Origin: Spirodela intermedia
Lineage: Eukaryota; Streptophyta; Magnoliopsida; Alismatales; Araceae
Direction: 5' to 3'
Assembly (NCBI GenBank): GCA_902729315.2
Contig: LR746264.1
Span: 3,326,878-3,390,877, forward strand
DNA length: 64,000 nt
Numbering within the stretch: the stretch's first letter is position 1; each line of letters begins with the position of its first letter. The notes under the pieces are model-generated. The model worked only from the letters and a program-made list of their open reading frames with translations, had not been told where the DNA came from and did not search any database. Both the position numbers and the translations under genes were made by a program. Shown one piece after another: positions 59,615-64,000 of this stretch.

Positions 59615-61327
59615 CTATCGCTTGTGGCAAGATTCAATGTCTGAAGAGAGTCTAGAGCTTTCCTGGCGGGTGAGGGCAAGCTCCGCCTCCAGCTGGTTAA
59701 TCGTCTTCTTCAGCTCCTCCTCCCTGCGCCTAAGCTCAGTCCGCCTGACAAAGAGCTGTAGGTTCTCCTCCCTTAGCCGGTCGACGACGGCAGAATCCTC
59801 GGCGCCACTATCAGCAGGCGTTCTGTCCTCGCCGGAGCTTCCCCCGTCGCTGGCCACACTCTGGAGGCCGGACTGGTAGCCGAGGAGATGGCAGTGGCTC
59901 CTCCAGAACTCGGCGATGGCCTGCTTGAGCCTCCCCTCCAGCCGGAAGAACACCGGCGACCTCTCGAAGTCCTGCTTGTCATGGGCAGGTGCCATGAAAT
60001 CTGCCTCCACAACTCCGATCACGCACCTGCCCTTGCTGCTACCGTCGTGGAAGAGCTTCCAGAATGGCAGAACCAGGCGATTCCGGTGGTAGACGTTGAC
60101 CCCGTACATCCCCAGCAGGGGGGCCTCCTTTGCGAAGCCGATGGTCATCTCCACCGACGGCACCGCCGGGAGGCTGGGCCTGTAGGTGATCCTCCTGGCG
60201 AACTTGAGCTCGTCGGTGATCCGCAGCTGCCGGACTGGCCTCCCCCTGAGGAAGATGGAGAAGGTGGAGAACTCCCTCAGGTAGAGGATGGAGAGGTACG
60301 CCCGCAGGGAGAAACGGAAGGTGTGGGAGATGTGGGAGTTGATGATCTCCGTCTTGATCTTGGAGGAGTTCGCCGCCGGCGTGGAGAGCTCTCGCCGGAG
60401 CTTGATGTCGTCGTCGTCGTCTTCCTCGCCGAAGTCGAGCTCCGGCAGGCCGTCGTCGTCGAGCCAGAGGTTGAAGACGAGGACCTTCGTCCCGCGTGAG
60501 CCGATCTCTGCGAACTGCTCCATGAGGGCCTCCTGCGAGGAGAAGGGCGACCAGTCGAGGATCGTCTGGAGGTTCTCTTTCCAGTCCGCCGGCGAGGCGG
60601 CGCCGGTGAGCGGCGCCGAAACCTCGCCGGCCGTTACCTGGAAGTCGACGACGGGGACGACGATGTCGTCCTTCTGGGTCCTCGTCAGGAAGGTGTAGGA
60701 GAGCAGGCCGACGCTCTGGGTGGTGGTGGCCGATCCCCCGCCGACGTCGGAGCCGGAGCGGGTGAAGACGACGACGTCGGCGCCGAGCCGCATGGTGCTG
60801 GTCTTGAAGCCGTTGCCGTACTGGCCGATGCTGGTGGTGCCGCCGCCGGCGGGCTTGGCGGAGAAGCCGAGGCTCATGCAGCGGCGGAGGCCGGCGGGGT
60901 CCATCCCGCCGCCGTCGTCGAGGAAGAGGAGGGCGTCGGAGCCATTTCTAGGGTTCCGGAGACGGTCGAGCTTGACGAAGGTCGCCCTACGGGGGATCTC
61001 GTCGACGGCGTTGTCCACGAGCTCGGCGACCGCCCCGAACGCCCACCGGTGGGAGGTGGCGTTGGAGTGGAGGAACTTGGGGTGGACGCGGGCGCGGCTG
61101 AGAGCGGAGGGCTCCTCGGGGTCTTGCTCCGGCGAGCGGGAGGCGGCGGCGCCGCCAGCTGGGTGGTAGGAACCCGCCTTCCAGAAGCTCCGGGAGGGGG
61201 GAGTCTCGTAGGAGGGAAAGGAGGAGCCGCAGGTGGCGGCGTTCCACCCCGCCGGCACGAAGTCCTGTTCAGGGGTCATCGTAGCACAGTTAGAGGCGAG
61301 TGTTACCAGAGAGTAGGGTTCCGGCAA
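59615..61327 (-). CDS. MORC: MORC-family GHKL ATPase, intronless
   Basis: MORC proteins compact chromatin and help silence transposons. This one-exon gene encodes 570 residues from the ATG at 61327 (an alternative ATG at 61279 would remove 16). ATPase motif I is AFGAVAELVDNAVDE, with E102 and N106. Motif II is DDGGGM (137-142), motif III GQYGNGFK (168-175), then TSTMRLGADVVVF. The S5-like part has VGLLSYTFL, GTKVLVFNLW and VYHRNRLVLPFWK, and a closing LKQAIAEFWRSHCHLLGYQ. A C-terminal coiled coil spans about 515-565. All ATPase motifs are intact. Plant MORC genes that I recall have many introns, so this copy may be a retrogene. Coding DNA is GC-rich. It abuts a decayed gypsy element. Confidence 0.93.
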   Translation of the reverse strand: MPEPYSLVTLASNCATMTPEQDFVPAGWNAATCGSSFPSYETPPSRSFWKAGSYHPAGGAAASRSPEQDPEEPSALSRARVHPKFLHSNATSHRWAFGAVAELVDNAVDEIPRRATFVKLDRLRNPRNGSDALLFLDDGGGMDPAGLRRCMSLGFSAKPAGGGTTSIGQYGNGFKTSTMRLGADVVVFTRSGSDVGGGSATTTQSVGLLSYTFLTRTQKDDIVVPVVDFQVTAGEVSAPLTGAASPADWKENLQTILDWSPFSSQEALMEQFAEIGSRGTKVLVFNLWLDDDGLPELDFGEEDDDDDIKLRRELSTPAANSSKIKTEIINSHISHTFRFSLRAYLSILYLREFSTFSIFLRGRPVRQLRITDELKFARRITYRPSLPAVPSVEMTIGFAKEAPLLGMYGVNVYHRNRLVLPFWKLFHDGSSKGRCVIGVVEADFMAPAHDKQDFERSPVFFRLEGRLKQAIAEFWRSHCHLLGYQSGLQSVASDGGSSGEDRTPADSGAEDSAVVDRLREENLQLFVRRTELRRREEELKKTINQLEAELALTRQESSRLSSDIESCHKR

Positions 61328-61683
61328 AGCAGCATCTGGGGTTCTTCCTCCGCTCCCCCCGAGCAGTCATTCCTAGCCTCCTCTGACTGAGAAGAAGAAA
61401 CAACCCCCCTCATGACTTGTGTGTGTGTGTACGAGAATGAGTGAGTGAGTGAGTGTGTGTGTGTGTGTCAGAGAGAGAGAGAGAGAGCTCTGAACGACTC
61501 GCAGCCTGATCACCCGAAAAATTACAAGAAAACAAAGAGCAATTCATATACAGCAAACTGTTCAGAGAAATAATTACAGTACAGGAGAGAATGCAATTCA
61601 AGTAAGAAGAGTAAAAGAGAACCAGATTCCTCGCCGGCGGTGTCCTCCACCTCTTAGGGTTGATTCCACAGCATCATCAGCGC
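61328..61683 (-). promoter_or_regulatory. short spacer: G6PD4 3' UTR and MORC promoter
   Basis: About 355 bp separate the G6PD4-like stop from the MORC start, both on the minus strand. It contains stacked GT, GAGT and GA microsatellites at about 61418-61490. Promoter function is inferred from position. Confidence 0.4.
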
Positions 61684-64000
61684 CTAGTCGTCGGCCCACC
61701 GGACGCCGTGCTTGGCGCCGAGGTAGTAGGCGCCGACGGGGCCTCGGCCGCCGAACTCGTACAGCTCCGGTGACACTGTCTGCTCGTCGATCTCGTGGAG
61801 GACCGGCGTGAGGAGCTCCCACGCCGCCTCGAGCTCGTCGCTCCGCAGGAAGAGGTGGGCGTCGCCGTCGACCACGTCCAGCAGCAGGTGTTCGTACGAG
61901 TCCGGCACCTCCACGTTGTACCTTCAGAAAAAAACCCACATCACCGCCGGAGTTGCAGGTCGGCCGCCGGCGGCGGCGGCGGCGGCGGTGGCGGAGTGGA
62001 GGAGGAGAAGGAGATGACTTACTTGTCCCGGTAGAGGAGGTTGAGCTCGGAGGCGTCTAGCTGGAGGCCGAGGCCGGGGACCTTGTTGTTGATCTTGAGG
62101 AAGATGGCCTCGCCGGGGGCGTCACGGAGGATGAGCTCGTTGGTGGTCAGGTCGATGTTGTGGCCGATCCGCTCCCTGTAGATGTTCCCCGGCACGTGAT
62201 TGAACTGGATGCGGATCTCCACCCTGTCCCACCGCGAAAGTCAACTCCAAAGTAAACGAAAATCCGAAGTCACACGTCACACTTTGGGTGTAATTTTTTT
62301 TTAAGAAGCGGGGTTGACCTGTGCTTGATGAGGCCCATCCCGGCCTTGATGAGGAAAGGCACGCCGTCCCACCGGGCGTTGTCTATGTAGAGCGCGGCGG
62401 CGAAGAAAGTCGGCGTCAGAGATGTCAGATACTCCCCGTGCATCACCGAAGGGTTGACTTTGTGCTGGCCCAGCACGACATCACCGAGCTCCAGCTTTCT
62501 GATTGACTTGAGGACCTTGACCTGAATTAGATATTTCTTAGATTAAAGATTAAGACTAAGCACCTTGACCTGAGTAAGAGATTTCTTATATTAAAACCTT
62601 GGGCCCGAACTGAAATAGTCAACCCCTGAAGAGGGGAGGTGGAAGTTTGACTTGACTCACCTTCTCATTCCGAATGTCCTCCCCGTCGAGGCTCACAGGC
62701 GGCTCCATGGCGAACAGCGCGATCGTCTGGAGGATGTGGCTGTGGACCACGTCCCTGATTATCCCGTACCCATCGAAGTATCTGCTCGGAGGGAAAAATA
62801 AATAAAAATAAATAATCGGAGGATTAAAAAAATAAAAAAAGATGAAACTTGAAGTGATGGGTTCATATTGATTGAGATTCCAAGAACTCGAGGACCAGTT
62901 CTCTAAATCCCAGGCACGAAACCACCGTTGACCAGCATTTCTCCATGCTTGGTCAATTGGCTCATGGGGTTTGACCAGCCTGTGGACATTATAAAACGAA
63001 TAAATGAACGAATAAATGGGCAAGATTGGTTCATGATGACAACCTTCTCCGACTCTCTATGCCGCAGTCTTCAGATAAGATAACCTGCACCAAGCCAGAA
63101 ATCAATAAACGACATCAATAAGAGGGGGGGAATCCGCCGCCTGGGGGATATAAAAGTGGAAGCAGGTGTACCTGCACATTACGTATATAAGTTCGGCTCC
63201 ACAGGGGCTCGAAGACAAGGTTCGAGAACCTCAAAACGGTGAGGTTCTCGATCAGATCCTTCCCCAGCAGATGATCGATCCTGGAGATATTACGAAAAGT
63301 CAAACAATATACATAAACGATTTATCTGGACCAAGACATGATATTATGGTAGTGTTTCTGGGATTAGTTCATAAATCAGGGGCCCAGATACTTATATGAC
63401 AAATGACTGAAATCATTTAATCATTGCCCTCGGTGAAGATGATGACCTGTAGATCTGTTTCTCCTCAAACTTGGACAAGAGAGAGGAAGTCAACTGGCGG
63501 GATGACGCCGCATCGAAACCAAATGGTTTCTCGATGATTATCCTGTTCCAGCCCTTCTGGGTTTGGGCAAAGTCAGCGAGGCACGATGAGACATCCGAGA
63601 GGGCTTCTTGCGGCACCGAGAGGTAGAATATCCTGTTTGCCTCATGATTACCCTGAAAAGAAAAGGCTAATTACGGGAAAAAAAACGGACTTGCTGGATA
63701 TGGATAATCCCAATAAAAAAAACAATCTACCCACAGACTTACTTCAATTGATTCCATACGAGAATTGAGCGTCCTCATCCCTTCCTTGTTATCATGGCGT
63801 GCATTGATGTGGTATGTTCTCCCGAGAAAGTCGTTCAGTTTATCTCCGCATTTTTCACTGTTCAAGAAAAGTTCTAAATTCCGTAAGGTAGCCCCAGATT
63901 CTTGATCATAATGTAAACTAAAAAGTTATCTGACCGTTGCCTATCTTCAGTCAAAAGCGTTGACCAAAACTAAAGAATCTTAGTGTGAAGTTCTAAAAGA
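61684..64000 (-). CDS. G6PD4: glucose-6-phosphate dehydrogenase, G6PD4-like, C-terminal part (gene continues off the right edge)
   Basis: G6PD makes NADPH and 6-phosphogluconolactone in the oxidative pentose phosphate pathway. Eight exons lie in the window, in coding order: 63857-63743, 63652-63447, 63280-63172, 63084-63044, 62781-62661, 62521-62319, 62223-62023 and 61921-61684 (stop TAG), about 410 residues. EKPFGFD and the substrate-site region are present, but the usual RIDHYLGK reads [15 protein letters not shown] replaces the usual QNHLLQ; the catalytic His, Asp and Lys remain. The pattern matches Arabidopsis G6PD4 (At1g09420), a plastid-type paralog reported to lack activity alone. The NADP-binding N-terminus and transit peptide lie beyond position 64000. 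The 63858-64000 stretch is intron. Confidence 0.92.

Overview
This window is nuclear DNA from a flowering plant. It holds 13 protein-coding genes that can be recognised and spliced by eye. All have clear plant counterparts, and most have plant-type GT-AG introns. The stretches between them are AT-rich and full of repeats. Several genes (both PPR genes, the leucyl-tRNA synthetase, the MORC ATPase, the GDSL lipase) are very GC-rich at third codon positions, while their introns and flanks are AT-rich. That contrast is typical of monocots, so a monocot is my best guess, but I cannot name a species. The window is also unusually rich in (CT)n/(GA)n tracts and short tandem duplications in leaders, introns and 3' flanks.

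Layout. 1-3337: gene-free, with a decayed minisatellite and CT-rich DNA. 3338-7231: two convergent PLS-class PPR genes; the first resembles Arabidopsis PGN (At1g56570), with a 73-nt intron. 7232-15190: AT-rich DNA with a diverged 2.1-kb direct repeat; the spacer between its copies carries a decayed fragment of the neighbouring PPR gene. 15675-17714: soluble ABC ATPase of the ABCI20 type, followed by a 69-bp minisatellite. 19771-23103: cytosolic leucyl-tRNA synthetase in one exon. 23988-26846 (minus): ARF1-type GTPase. 29175-29429: polcalcin-type EF-hand protein. 30363-33523 (minus): SLC25A44-like mitochondrial carrier. 33900-42050: repeat block with a copia-like LTR element flanked by a 5-bp target duplication, a satellite-like array and a 3-kb long-arm inverted repeat. 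42053-44551: GCD1-like mitochondrial protein. 45434-46908: DUF952 protein. 49360-52770: YTH-domain (ECT) m6A reader. 53790-55718: GDSL esterase/lipase. 56000-59370 (minus): decayed Ty3/gypsy element. 59615-61327 (minus): MORC ATPase with no introns. 61684 to beyond the right edge (minus): 3' part of a G6PD4-like glucose-6-phosphate dehydrogenase.

These are mostly independent housekeeping or regulatory genes, not a pathway cluster. They cover organelle RNA processing (PPRs), translation (LeuRS), vesicle traffic (ARF), calcium signalling (polcalcin), mitochondrial transport and biogenesis (carrier, GCD1), mRNA fate (YTH), chromatin silencing (MORC) and redox metabolism (G6PD4). From memory, the LeuRS, YTH, GDSL and G6PD4 counterparts lie close together on Arabidopsis chromosome 1, which hints at old conserved synteny. 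I found no wholly new system. The best leads are the possible young intron in the PGN-like gene, the captured PPR fragment, the intronless MORC gene, the long inverted repeat, and the habit of tandem duplications that carry microsatellites.
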